Counted from the first letter of the stretch, positions 27,449 to 36,708 are shown. The stretch: DNA of 64,000 nucleotides from Rheinheimera riviphila (GCF_004005945.1 NZ_SACS01000003.1:80790-144789), one strand, 5' to 3'. Numbers and translations are program-made. Notes: generated by a model not told the origin, from the sequence alone.

Positions 27449-30400
27449 TTAAACAGCACTGAATTCCTGCAGGATCAGCGCATTCAGCTCTGCTTCTGAC
27501 AGGTTTTCCAGATAATTAAATGGATTGTTATGGGGCAATTCAACGGCTGGTGCGGTACTTATCACAGTCGGCGCCGGTCCAAACAGCTGGCGACACAATT
27601 CAGCCGCCAGTAACTCAATACTCGGAAAATTAAATATCAGGCTGACTGGTAAACTGAGCGCCAGTTGTTGGTTGAGCGTACTGCGGATAGTGACGGTGCC
27701 AAGCGAATCGACACCTTGCGCCATCAGCGATTGATCAACACTCACGACAAAACCAGTAATGGCTTCAACCTGCAAAACCAGCCAGTCCTGCAATGCCAGT
27801 TCCGCCTGCGGCCGGGACAGTTGCCGCCAACTGTCGAAATCGACAGCACTGTCAGCGAGGCTTGTTGCAACGCCCGACACTGCGGTTTTAGCGTTGTTGA
27901 CCAGCGGTTGCAACAAATCAGGCTGGTGTAAATTAGCGGCAAGTTTTGACCAGTCGGCCTGAGCAATGACCAAATGACCGGACGCTGCGCACAATACTGA
28001 CCAGTGCGGTTCTAACAGCTGTGGTGTCAGCCACTGATATCCTTGTGCGGCTATTTTTTCTGCCTGAGCCAGCGCCATTCCCCCTTGTTGCCAGGGCCCA
28101 AAACTCAGCGACAGCCCAGACAGACCAAGCTGCTGTCGCATCAACACCAAACCGTCCATAAAACCGTTGCCAAGGGCATAATTGGCCTGACCAAAATTGC
28201 CAAACACCGAAGCGACGGAGCTAAAGAGGACAAACTGACGCAGCGGCAAACCGATGGTGGCAAGATGCAGATTCAGGCTACCCCGTACTTTGGGGGCCAA
28301 CACCTCCGATAACTGCGGTTTGCTCATCCGGGCCAGACTGACGTCTGCCAGCTGACCGGCACAGTGCCAGACCGCCTGCAGCGGTGGCAGATGTTCAGCT
28401 ATCCACGCCAGACAAGCTTGCAACGCCTGTTCATCGCAGACATCGGTCCTTGACCAATGGACTTTGCCCTGCGCTGCTGGATCTGGCAGCAACGCCGACA
28501 ACCATTCGGCAAAATCGGCCGGTTGCGGCCGCCGGCTACAAATCACCACGGCGCTGGCCCCTTGCAACAACAGCTGGGGCAATACCACCGCCGCAAGCGC
28601 GCTTTGGCCGCCGGTGAGCAACACAGTGCCGGATAAAGCCGGTGTATTGTCGGAAGCTGCCGTTGTTACCGGTGTTAATACAGCTGGCAATGCAGCCGGC
28701 TGCAACTGTGGGATCAACCACTGGCCGCCTGACGCGCGCTGTTGCCAGCGTCTGATCTGACCTTGTGGTGCTTTGTCTATCTGGCTCAGCGCCGGTTGCA
28801 GCGTGTGGGCCGGGCAATCGGCAGGCAGGATCAACAGATCAGCGACCTGATCCGGATATTCCAGCCGCAATACTTGCTGCAGAGCACTCATCGCACAACT
28901 TTGTGGCGTGTCTGCTGGCTGCGCATCAATGTGCGCACCGGCGGCTGGTACAGCGACGGCACCGGTAAGTTCCGGTTGCACCAACACCAGTTGCAGCTGC
29001 CGGCAGGTTTCCAATAACGCTGGGATCTGCTGGCGCAGCCACTCGGACTGTCGTTCCAGCGAAGTAGCTAATTCTGTATCGAACGGCAACGCCGGCAGGA
29101 TCAGTACTTGCTTGTCGACATGTTGTTCGTGCCCTGTCGCCTGGCGGAATGGCGTCAGCAGGGTGTCCCACCCGGCCGGCAACACGCCTTCCGGCGCAAT
29201 GGCGTAACACACATTCGCCGACAGCGGTGGAGCTCCCGTAGCTACCGTAGCTACCGCTGACGCAGCTGTGGACAGCACAACTTCAGGCCGCCATTCAGTG
29301 CGCCAGTATAAGGGGGCCGGTGCCGGTTGAAATTTGCCCAGCAACACCTGCTGATCGGTTTGTTTCACTGAGAAATCATCGGCCAGCAGCTTTAATTCAC
29401 CATCAGCCCCAAACACCAGCACCCGGCCAGTCAGCAGACTGCCCTGGGCCTGACTTTCGCTGTAACACCAGTAATATGGCTGGTCTAATGGTGCAAACTG
29501 GCTGATTTCCCCCATGCTGAACGGTATATAGATCCAACCACCTTGTTGCATCTGACTGAGCAAGTCCGGCACTGAACAAATCAGCGTTTGTAACAGTGAA
29601 TCCATCAAACCTGGCGCTACCACAGCGCCTGCGGCATCTTGATCCGGCAAGCTGTCGACCCGGCACCAGGCTTGCTGCGGTGCGGTGCGCCAGATCTGCT
29701 GGATACGCCGGTAGCCATCGCCGAGCTGATAACCCAAAGCTGCCAGATGTTGATACCAGGGCGCCGCCGACTCTGCTTCCCCGGCCGGTGGAGCTTGCCA
29801 GTAGCGTTGTAGTCGCTGCTGCTGTTGCAGGTACAGACTATCCGGTTGTAGCTGGATCTCAGCACGGGCGTGTAACAGCCAGTCTGCTGCAGCATGGGAT
29901 GCATCATCACAGCTGCGTAGTTCCACCGCTGCCTGTGCCCCATGACCAGAGATCAACGGCCCTTGCAAAGTCAGCTGTACCGACCGCTGACGGGAATCAC
30001 CCGCCAGCACTAACGGCTGATGTAATTCGAGCTGGCGGATACTCAGTTTCCGGGCGCCGGCAAGCTGCGGCAATGCAGTCAATAACATCGAAATATGCGC
30101 CGCCGCCGGCGAAATCGGCGTATTAAAAATCAGATGTTCGGCCAAAAATTGTTGTGAGCGTTCAAACTGCAGGCTGTACCAGCATAGCTCGGGCACAGCC
30201 GCCAGCTGCTGTCTGGTATTCATCAATGCAGGTTTGGGAGCCTGGGTGCTGACCCTGTTGTCTGCTTTATTCGGGAGCGGATCCAGCCAGAAGTGTTTTT
30301 TCAAATAAGGATAAAGTGGCAATAACGCAGCAGTACCCGCCGCCGGTCGCCCCCACCAATGTTGCAATGCAGGCCAGTAGACGGCGGTGCCGCTTTGGTA

Positions 30401-33400
30401 ATGTGCCGCAATTTGTAATACCAACCAGTTGCGATCCGGCCAGTTCAATTGCTCGTCTGGCGCCAGTATTTTTACATCGTGAGCAGGCGTCAGTATTTGC
30501 CCGGCACAGAATTGTAGCCATAACGGACTGAATGCCTCATCTTCCGCCAACAACAACGGTAACCGGGTTAAATCGTCAGCAGCAGCGCTCAACAACTGCT
30601 GAACAACCGGTGTCGCTGTAGTCAGCACCTCGCTGCTGTCGATACCTGCTTCTGACAATAACAACAACGCCACCTGCATCCGGAGTAGGTCGGTCGCAGC
30701 CAGCATTCGTGCGGAGTCGTTTTGCCAAATCAGTGCTGAACTTTGTAACCGGCTGCGCCAGTGTGTACAAAAATCTGCCGCTTGTGGCCAGAGCACAGGC
30801 AGCAGATCATGATTGCCAGCTTCTGCCATTCCACAATGTTGTAATAAAGCTTGCCAATAATCAGCCGCCTGGGCTTTGGTCAGTGCGCCAAAGTACAGCC
30901 CTGGGGCCTGGGCCGAACGCCATCCGCTATTCGTCAGATGTTGTTGCAATTGTTGTTGTAACTGTTGTTGTAACGCCGCGGCGTCGACACCGGTCAGTGC
31001 CAGGCGGTGGCGCTGATGGCCGCGCTGCAGATAGCTGGCCCGACACAGATCCGCCAGCGGCAAATCCGGCTGCCGCAACAGGTGCAACCAACGTGCCGCC
31101 AACTCAGTCAGCGCCTGCGGCTCCCGGGCGCTAAGAGTTAGCAACTGACGCTCTGGTGCTGATTGGGGTTGCGTCTGGCTCGCAGGTGCCGCTTTTAAAA
31201 TCACATGGGCATTGGTGCCGCTAAACCCAAAAGAGCTAACCGCGGCATACGACAATTGTCGCCGGATGGTTCCGGTCACCACTTGCAGTTGTAAGCCAGC
31301 AAAATCTATCAATGGGCTGGGCTGGTCGAAATTAGCACTGGCAACCAGTTGTTGTTGTTGCAGACATAAGGTCGTTTTAATAACTGACAAAATACCGGCT
31401 GCGGCTTCCAGGTGGCCAAACACCGTTTTGCCGGAACCAATCAACAAAGGTTCGCTGCGATCGGCAGCCTGACCGTACACAGTGCCAAGCGCCTTCGCTT
31501 CTATCGGATCGCCAAGCGGTGTGCCGGTACCATGCGTTTCGACATAACTAACCTGCCCGGCACTGATGCCAGCGCGTTGCAGCGCTGTGTGGATCACTTG
31601 CTGCTGCGCCGCACCATTCGGGGCAGTCAGATTGCTGGAGATGCCATCCTGGTTCACCGCCGTTGATGCAATCAATGCCAGAATATGATCACCGTCGGCC
31701 TCGGCCTGCTTGCGTGATTTCAGCACCAGTACACCACAACCCTCGCCCCGGACATAACCGTTGGCGCCGTCAGCAAATGCCCGGCAAATACCATCCGGCG
31801 ACAATGCACCAAGAGCAGAGAAACAGACAAATAAATGCGGCGTCAGTAGTAAATTAACACCGGCGACCAAAGCAGTGCTGCACTCGCCGTGGCGGATCGC
31901 CTGGCAGGCGTCATGCAGCGCGACCAGTGACGACGAGCAAGCAGTATCAACCGCTTTATTCGGCCCTTGTACACCCAACCAATACGACAATCGACCCGCC
32001 GCAGCACTGTACATACAACCAGAGCCGGTGTAAGTACCTATCCGGCTTAAATCACCACTGTATAGCTGAGACGCTTTGTAGTCGTCAGTCGAAATGCCGA
32101 CAAAAACTCCGGTATCCCGGGCTAAGTTTTTGCCGGGCACCAACCCTGCATGTTGCAATGCTTCCAGACTGACTTCCAGCAACAAGCGTTGCTGCGGATC
32201 GAGTGCCCGGGCTTCTGCCGGGGAAATGTCAAACAATGCAGCATCAAACTGCTGCGGATCCCAGTCTTGTAAAAATCCCGCCCATTTTGAGCGACTTTTC
32301 CCCGGCTGATCATCAGAAGCATAATAAGCATCAGCCTGCCAGCGTTCAGTTGGCACTTCACGGATCGCTGAATTGCCCTGCACCAACCGCTGCCAGAACA
32401 ACTGTGGGTCATTGGCACCGCCGGGGAAACGGCAGCCGATCCCGATAATGGCAATGTCGTCAGTTTCAGCCAGCGAAGGTGCCACTGCATTATGCTCCTG
32501 GCGCTGCCCTGCAAGATAAGCTGCCAACTGCAGTGGCGTTGGATAATCAAAACACCAGCTCAAATCAACGTCACAAAAAAGCTCGGCTGCCAGGCGCTGA
32601 CAAAAACCGATCACCTGCACCGATGTCAGACCCAATTGAAAAAAACCACGCTCGGGGTCCAGCTTGGTATCCGCCTGTTGCGGCAACATTTTCTGCAGCT
32701 GCTGATCAATCAAACTCAGAATAGACGCCTGCGATAATCGGTTTTGATTTAACTTTGTCGGTGCAGAAACCAGTTTCATCAGATCCGTCGGCGCTTGCCA
32801 GTGCGGCAAAAATACCGCCAGTTCTGCCAACGCCTTTTGTAAACTGAGGTGGCAGTTTTCACCACGTTTTAACGTCGGCTGTGCCCGGGATTTGCTGCCG
32901 GTCGTTTTTATAATGTCGTGCAGACAAAACAACAACACATGGTGTGGTGCAATTTCCAGCAAAATGTCGGCACCGTCGGCGAGCATCGCCTCGACCGCCG
33001 GATAGAATTGCACCGGTTGCCGAATATGCTGCTGCCAATAGTCCGAATTGAGTTCGTCGGCATTGATCTTACGGCCACGCAGACTCGAATATAAATCAAG
33101 CTTGGACGGCGCCGCTGTGATCACCGGAGCTGCAATATCGCCTTCGGGTAAATACGGACTGTGAAAAGGTACGGCGCCATGCAGCAGTCGGGCAAATTTT
33201 TGTTGCGCCTGTTGCAACCCGACTAATTCCTGCAGTTGGGCAAGCGGGCCACTGACAATCTGGATACCCGGACTGTTGTACGCAGCAACGACAACCCCCT
33301 GCCATAAATCAGGTGCATTGCTGCGCGCCTGGGCCATGTCAGCAGCACTGATGCTCAGCTGAGCCATCCCATAACCAGATTGTGGATCGACTCGTTCGAT

Positions 33401-33769
33401 TAACTGATTATGGCTTTGCATCAACGCCAGCGCCTGAGTGACATCCAGCACCCCCGCAGCACAAGCAGCGGCAAACTCGCCGGTACTGTGGCCGAGCACC
33501 ATGTCAAACTTTAAGCCGAGCGCTTGCAGTTGGCGAAATAAAGCCAGTTGCACTATAAAGATACATGGATTAGCGATGGCAGGTTGTTGTAATAAAGTGT
33601 CGCTGTCTGTGGTATTGAGGAGTTGCAGTACCGACCAGCCCAACTGTACTGAAACTTGTTGATCAAGTATCTCCAGCTCCTGCTGAAAAGTGGGCCAATG
33701 GGGTTGCAGTGATAAGGCCATTTGCGGCCACTGCGACCCCATACCCGAAAAAATGCCCGCCAGTTTCAT
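27449..33769 (-). CDS. Loading and first-extension polyketide synthase (AT-ACP-KS-[degenerate AT]-DH-KR-ACP)
   Basis: 2106 residues and first in the transcript. The loading AT is residues 1-300: Ser95 in GHSTGEF; His120 stands where extender ATs have the carboxylate-binding Arg; VPFH (200-203) replaces HAFH. Loading ACP has LGLTSV (Ser383). KS (437-860) has Cys611, His746 and His786. Residues 950-1110 align in place with an AT but lack GQGSQ and GHSxG; the elbow position reads TTATP. A normal post-AT linker follows. DH has His1212 and Asp1390. KR has Lys1827, Ser1851, Tyr1864 and Asn1868, but its cofactor loop reads TGGQSALA. ACP (GVDSL, near 2015) ends the protein. AAGGA precedes the ATG by seven bases. 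The sequence suggests starter loading of a monocarboxylic acyl-CoA; KR activity is doubtful. Confidence 0.94.
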   Translation of the reverse strand: MKLAGIFSGMGSQWPQMALSLQPHWPTFQQELEILDQQVSVQLGWSVLQLLNTTDSDTLLQQPAIANPCIFIVQLALFRQLQALGLKFDMVLGHSTGEFAAACAAGVLDVTQALALMQSHNQLIERVDPQSGYGMAQLSISAADMAQARSNAPDLWQGVVVAAYNSPGIQIVSGPLAQLQELVGLQQAQQKFARLLHGAVPFHSPYLPEGDIAAPVITAAPSKLDLYSSLRGRKINADELNSDYWQQHIRQPVQFYPAVEAMLADGADILLEIAPHHVLLFCLHDIIKTTGSKSRAQPTLKRGENCHLSLQKALAELAVFLPHWQAPTDLMKLVSAPTKLNQNRLSQASILSLIDQQLQKMLPQQADTKLDPERGFFQLGLTSVQVIGFCQRLAAELFCDVDLSWCFDYPTPLQLAAYLAGQRQEHNAVAPSLAETDDIAIIGIGCRFPGGANDPQLFWQRLVQGNSAIREVPTERWQADAYYASDDQPGKSRSKWAGFLQDWDPQQFDAALFDISPAEARALDPQQRLLLEVSLEALQHAGLVPGKNLARDTGVFVGISTDDYKASQLYSGDLSRIGTYTGSGCMYSAAAGRLSYWLGVQGPNKAVDTACSSSLVALHDACQAIRHGECSTALVAGVNLLLTPHLFVCFSALGALSPDGICRAFADGANGYVRGEGCGVLVLKSRKQAEADGDHILALIASTAVNQDGISSNLTAPNGAAQQQVIHTALQRAGISAGQVSYVETHGTGTPLGDPIEAKALGTVYGQAADRSEPLLIGSGKTVFGHLEAAAGILSVIKTTLCLQQQQLVASANFDQPSPLIDFAGLQLQVVTGTIRRQLSYAAVSSFGFSGTNAHVILKAAPASQTQPQSAPERQLLTLSAREPQALTELAARWLHLLRQPDLPLADLCRASYLQRGHQRHRLALTGVDAAALQQQLQQQLQQHLTNSGWRSAQAPGLYFGALTKAQAADYWQALLQHCGMAEAGNHDLLPVLWPQAADFCTHWRSRLQSSALIWQNDSARMLAATDLLRMQVALLLLSEAGIDSSEVLTTATPVVQQLLSAAADDLTRLPLLLAEDEAFSPLWLQFCAGQILTPAHDVKILAPDEQLNWPDRNWLVLQIAAHYQSGTAVYWPALQHWWGRPAAGTAALLPLYPYLKKHFWLDPLPNKADNRVSTQAPKPALMNTRQQLAAVPELCWYSLQFERSQQFLAEHLIFNTPISPAAAHISMLLTALPQLAGARKLSIRQLELHQPLVLAGDSRQRSVQLTLQGPLISGHGAQAAVELRSCDDASHAAADWLLHARAEIQLQPDSLYLQQQQRLQRYWQAPPAGEAESAAPWYQHLAALGYQLGDGYRRIQQIWRTAPQQAWCRVDSLPDQDAAGAVVAPGLMDSLLQTLICSVPDLLSQMQQGGWIYIPFSMGEISQFAPLDQPYYWCYSESQAQGSLLTGRVLVFGADGELKLLADDFSVKQTDQQVLLGKFQPAPAPLYWRTEWRPEVVLSTAASAVATVATGAPPLSANVCYAIAPEGVLPAGWDTLLTPFRQATGHEQHVDKQVLILPALPFDTELATSLERQSEWLRQQIPALLETCRQLQLVLVQPELTGAVAVPAAGAHIDAQPADTPQSCAMSALQQVLRLEYPDQVADLLILPADCPAHTLQPALSQIDKAPQGQIRRWQQRASGGQWLIPQLQPAALPAVLTPVTTAASDNTPALSGTVLLTGGQSALAAVVLPQLLLQGASAVVICSRRPQPADFAEWLSALLPDPAAQGKVHWSRTDVCDEQALQACLAWIAEHLPPLQAVWHCAGQLADVSLARMSKPQLSEVLAPKVRGSLNLHLATIGLPLRQFVLFSSVASVFGNFGQANYALGNGFMDGLVLMRQQLGLSGLSLSFGPWQQGGMALAQAEKIAAQGYQWLTPQLLEPHWSVLCAASGHLVIAQADWSKLAANLHQPDLLQPLVNNAKTAVSGVATSLADSAVDFDSWRQLSRPQAELALQDWLVLQVEAITGFVVSVDQSLMAQGVDSLGTVTIRSTLNQQLALSLPVSLIFNFPSIELLAAELCRQLFGPAPTVISTAPAVELPHNNPFNYLENLSEAELNALILQEFSAV

Positions 33770-33987
33770 CGCTGATTCCTTGTATTTGTTTCATCAATGG
33801 TTCGTCAACACGACATTTAACTGGCTTAAACCGCTGACATTTAAGGTCTGCGACATGCTGAAGGTCCAAAAGCCGGACCAACTGCCAGCAATGACTGACG
33901 AAGTGGCGGCCATGCTACGAAGGAAGTTTGAAGTTTTATTTACATCAAAGTTATATATATTTGATATTTATTAGATAAAATAAACCC

Positions 33988-34176
33988 CTCAACCGCCAAC
34001 CACCACTCGTCAGCAATGGATGCAACTCAGGCTTGAAATGAGCCGCTTCGTCGGAATTACTCACCATCGACAAAAAAAGTTCCCGCGGCCATGGCCACGG
34101 CAAAACGACTCACCGATCCCGGGTGAAAGGCGATAACCTGCAAAAAAATGCTGACGAATGGCGGGTGGTTGGATGT
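33988..34176. repeat. Element flanked by imperfect 27-bp inverted repeats (candidate MITE/REP)
   Basis: Left end (from 33988) and right end (to 34176) are inverted copies sharing the inward end CGTCAGCA and most of a preceding C/A-rich run; about two thirds of 27 positions agree by eye. The inner 135 bases are unique in this window. No transposase is present, so if mobile it is non-autonomous. Confidence 0.4.
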
Positions 34177-34271
34177 TAAAACGGCTCTTAGCCAGCCTGG
34201 TGTTGAGATAGTCAAACGACATACTTCGGAAAAGTTGATCTAAAGTGGCAATGGTAGGCTTAGTAGAATAC

Positions 34272-34398
34272 TATACCCAAAATCATTGAAGATTCGGGTA
34301 GGCGACGAGGAGCGAGACCCCAGGAGCATAGTTGTCCTATGTGACTGGGGCGAGCGAGCGAAGGCAACACCCCCGAATCTTCAAGGATGACGGGTATA
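34272..34398. repeat. 127-bp palindromic interspersed repeat (MITE-like)
   Basis: It begins TATACCC and ends GGGTATA. The arms ATTGAAGATTCGGG and CCCCGAATCTTCAAGG pair across the element, and the middle forms a second hairpin, CCCCAGGAGCATAG with CTATGTGACTGGGG (34318-34350). The layout and many of its bases match a repeat I recall as widespread in Shewanella, Vibrio and relatives. It lies in the non-coding junction between the cluster and the core genome. Confidence 0.75.
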
Positions 34399-34446
34399 AA
34401 TCGGGCGATCCGGCAAGACATCAGCAAACTGTCCATCCCTGAACAT

Positions 34447-34482
34447 AAAAAAACCTGCGACATCGCTGTGGCAGGCTTTTTA
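34447..34482 (-). terminator. Rho-independent terminator, possibly bidirectional
   Basis: Stem AAAACCTGC...GCAGGCTTTT with a T run on both strands. It is placed 74 bases beyond the stop of the nitroreductase gene, which it should terminate. Confidence 0.75.
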
Positions 34483-34555
34483 TGGTCAGAATGACAGTTT
34501 TTATGTCCGTTGAACTTCAGTCACAAATGCACGACTCTTTATCGATATAACGACG

Positions 34556-35116
34556 TCAGACAAAATCAGAAAAAAACTCACTGCAATCGACGTTTTTACG
34601 TTCCGGAGCGTCTGTGGCACAGGTCCCTAGATATAAATAACCAACAATTTCATCGTCTTCACCTAAACCTAAAGTTTGTTTTACAAACTCATACTGGGTG
34701 TAAGCGCCGGTGCGCCAAATGCCACCAAAGCCAAGTGCAAAGGCCGCTTGTTGCATCGCCATTACCGCACAGGCGGCGGATTGCACTTGCTCTTGCACCG
34801 GCACTTTATGATGTTCAGTGCATTTGGCAATACAAGCAATCACCATCGGCGCGCGCAGCGGTAACTGGCGAGCCCGTTCCAGAATTTCGTTGGCGATAGA
34901 TGGGTCATCTTCCACCGCCGCTTCCGCGAAAATATCACCCAGCTTAGACAGGGCAACCCGGCCACTAAACACCACAAAACGCCATGGTTTTAAACCGCCA
35001 TGATCCGGTACCCGCAATGCGGCTTGTTTAATCAGAGTTAATGCTTCACCACTCGGTGCCGGCTCAATCAGTCGTGGCGAAGAATAACGGGTGGTTAATA
35101 AGGTGATCGCATCCAT
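34556..35116 (-). CDS. NAD(P)H nitroreductase, YdjA family
   Basis: 186 residues, the length of E. coli YdjA. This is a flavin-dependent cytoplasmic oxidoreductase of the nitroreductase superfamily, and the natural substrate is unknown. The N-terminal flavin-binding pattern (RYSSPRLIEPAPSGEAL, then RVPDHGGLKPWRF) closely follows YdjA, and the C-terminal GYLYLG motif is present. AAAGG lies upstream of the ATG. It is transcribed alone towards the cluster boundary, with its own terminator. It is the first core gene to the right of the biosynthetic cluster. Confidence 0.88.
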   Translation of the reverse strand: MDAITLLTTRYSSPRLIEPAPSGEALTLIKQAALRVPDHGGLKPWRFVVFSGRVALSKLGDIFAEAAVEDDPSIANEILERARQLPLRAPMVIACIAKCTEHHKVPVQEQVQSAACAVMAMQQAAFALGFGGIWRTGAYTQYEFVKQTLGLGEDDEIVGYLYLGTCATDAPERKNVDCSEFFSDFV

Positions 35117-35286
35117 AAAAGCTGCCTTTGGGGGAAATTCTCTGTAAGGCTAGCAAATAAAGTCAAAGCACGACAATAGTTTTCATCAATGCCGACATCG
35201 TTTGCTGATCCGGTAAGCAATAGCCACCCCTTGTCTGCCGCCGCTTGGCAATAACGGCTGGCAAACACAACAAGCTGCTTGGTGGA

Positions 35287-36708
35287 TCAATTGCTTAAAG
35301 CACGTTGATATAATTGCTGATACCACAACGCCGCTTGATCCCAGCCAAAGTATTGCTGCATCGCCCGCTGTTGCATCGTTTTGTATTTGCGCTGATCCGC
35401 ATATAAGGTGACAGCTTGCTGCAAAGCAACCATCACATCATCCGCCGACGGATGTTCAAACGAAATACCGGTCGCGCCGCGTTTGCCAAGGCCGACCACG
35501 GTATCCTTCAGACCACCGGTGGCACGAACAATCGGCAAGGTGCCATAACGCAAACTATAAATCTGATTCAGACCACAGGGTTCAAATAAACTGGGCATCA
35601 GGAAAAAATCGCCGGCTGCTTCCAGTTGATGCGAAAAGTCGTCATCAAAACCTTCAATAAACCGAAACTTATCCGGATACTGCTGCTGCAGCTGTTTCAG
35701 TGGTCCAATAAACTGTTGTTCACCGGTGCCCATCATCACCACTTGTGCCTGTGCATCACCGAGCCACTGCGCCAGCGCCGGAATTAAGTAACTAAACCCC
35801 TTCTGGCCGGTCACCCGACTGACGGCTACAAAAAGCGGTGCTTTCGTTTCTGTCAGATTGACCTGTTTACGCAGCTGCGTTTTGCACAAGGCTTTACCTT
35901 GCAGGTCGTCTGCGTTGTAATGGGCGATTAACGAGTGATCGGTCGCAGGGTCCCAACGGCTGTAGTCACAGCCATTCAGAATGCCGCTAAAATCGGCTTG
36001 CCTCGCCTGATAAAGCTGACTTAAGCCATTAGCAGCGGGTTCAGATAACAACTCCTCCCGATAACCCTGGCTCACGGTATTCAGCTGACTGGCATTTTTC
36101 ACGCCAATACTGAGCATCGACAGCTGCACCTGCACTGGCACTTCATCTGGACTCAGGCCAAGCACAGGTAAATCGTGCCAGCCAAGCCCTTGCTGGTATG
36201 CCGCATTGTGAATACTCAGTACAAAACGGCTCTTGAGCAGCTGACCTTGTTGCTGCAACTGTTTCAGATACACCGAACCCAATGCCGACTGCCAGTCATG
36301 ACCATGAATAATGGCCGGGCTTTGTGACTCTGGCAGCGTCGCCAAATACGCCAATGCCGCTTTACAGAAAAACGCAAACCGTAACGCGTTGTCCGGATAA
36401 GCGTGCTCGCCATCGTCGTATGGCCGTGGCCGGTTAAAAAAGTCATGATGTTCAATCAGGGAGATATGGATGTCGTCATGTTGCAGGTGGCGAATGGCAG
36501 CACCGATGTGCTGACCGTTCAATTCAACATACACCGACTGCCACTGCTCCAGCAGCGGCAACGGGTACAAGGCGCCATAGCGCGGCAGCAGGATGGTCAG
36601 TTGATGCCCTTGCTGGCGCAGTGCTTGCGCCAAGCCACGGGTTGCATCAGCCAGGCCACCGGTTTTCAGCAAACCTTCGTATTCACTACATAAAAACACT
36701 ATTTGCAT
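35287..36708 (-). CDS. glgA: Glycogen synthase (ADP-glucose type)
   Basis: 473 residues, normal for bacterial glycogen/starch synthase (GT5). It adds glucose from ADP-glucose to the growing alpha-1,4 chain in the cytoplasm. The ADP-glucose binding loop KTGGLAD is at residues 16-22, IHGHDWQS and the C-terminal catalytic motif FEPCGLNQIYSLRYGTLP are intact, and TGGLKDTV follows. AAGG precedes the ATG. It lies 79 nt downstream of glgC on the same strand, so the two probably form a glgC-glgA unit. No branching enzyme or phosphorylase is in the window. Confidence 0.95.
   Translation of the reverse strand: MQIVFLCSEYEGLLKTGGLADATRGLAQALRQQGHQLTILLPRYGALYPLPLLEQWQSVYVELNGQHIGAAIRHLQHDDIHISLIEHHDFFNRPRPYDDGEHAYPDNALRFAFFCKAALAYLATLPESQSPAIIHGHDWQSALGSVYLKQLQQQGQLLKSRFVLSIHNAAYQQGLGWHDLPVLGLSPDEVPVQVQLSMLSIGVKNASQLNTVSQGYREELLSEPAANGLSQLYQARQADFSGILNGCDYSRWDPATDHSLIAHYNADDLQGKALCKTQLRKQVNLTETKAPLFVAVSRVTGQKGFSYLIPALAQWLGDAQAQVVMMGTGEQQFIGPLKQLQQQYPDKFRFIEGFDDDFSHQLEAAGDFFLMPSLFEPCGLNQIYSLRYGTLPIVRATGGLKDTVVGLGKRGATGISFEHPSADDVMVALQQAVTLYADQRKYKTMQQRAMQQYFGWDQAALWYQQLYQRALSN

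Larger units (their letters stand above)
33770..34555. other. Right boundary of the biosynthetic cluster, non-coding
   Basis: No gene supported in about 790 bases. Bases 33,925-33,985 are strikingly AT-rich on otherwise GC-richer ground and are the likely promoter/leader of the PKS operon (read leftwards), though I cannot place a confident box pair. The remainder holds two palindromic repeat elements and the nitroreductase terminator, listed separately. Two overlapping minus-strand frames between 34,220 and 34,060 are open for about 55 codons, but neither has a ribosome site. Confidence 0.5.

Noticed and set aside
30925-30990. Run of CAA/CAG codons (poly-Gln) suggesting a microsatellite
   Set aside because: It is a Gln-rich linker helix within a PKS. 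The same composition occurs across these proteins, so no separate repeat is called.
27449-33769. Trans-AT polyketide synthase
   Set aside because: Two of the three PKS proteins carry intact cis malonyl ATs and this one has a loading AT; only the first extension module lacks one.
33690-33974. Plus-strand frame over the 5' end of the first PKS
   Set aside because: Its first part is antisense to the loading AT and the rest runs into AT-rich leader DNA; no start signal.
34260-34463. Minus-strand 67-codon frame
   Set aside because: It lies entirely in the palindromic repeat and terminator.
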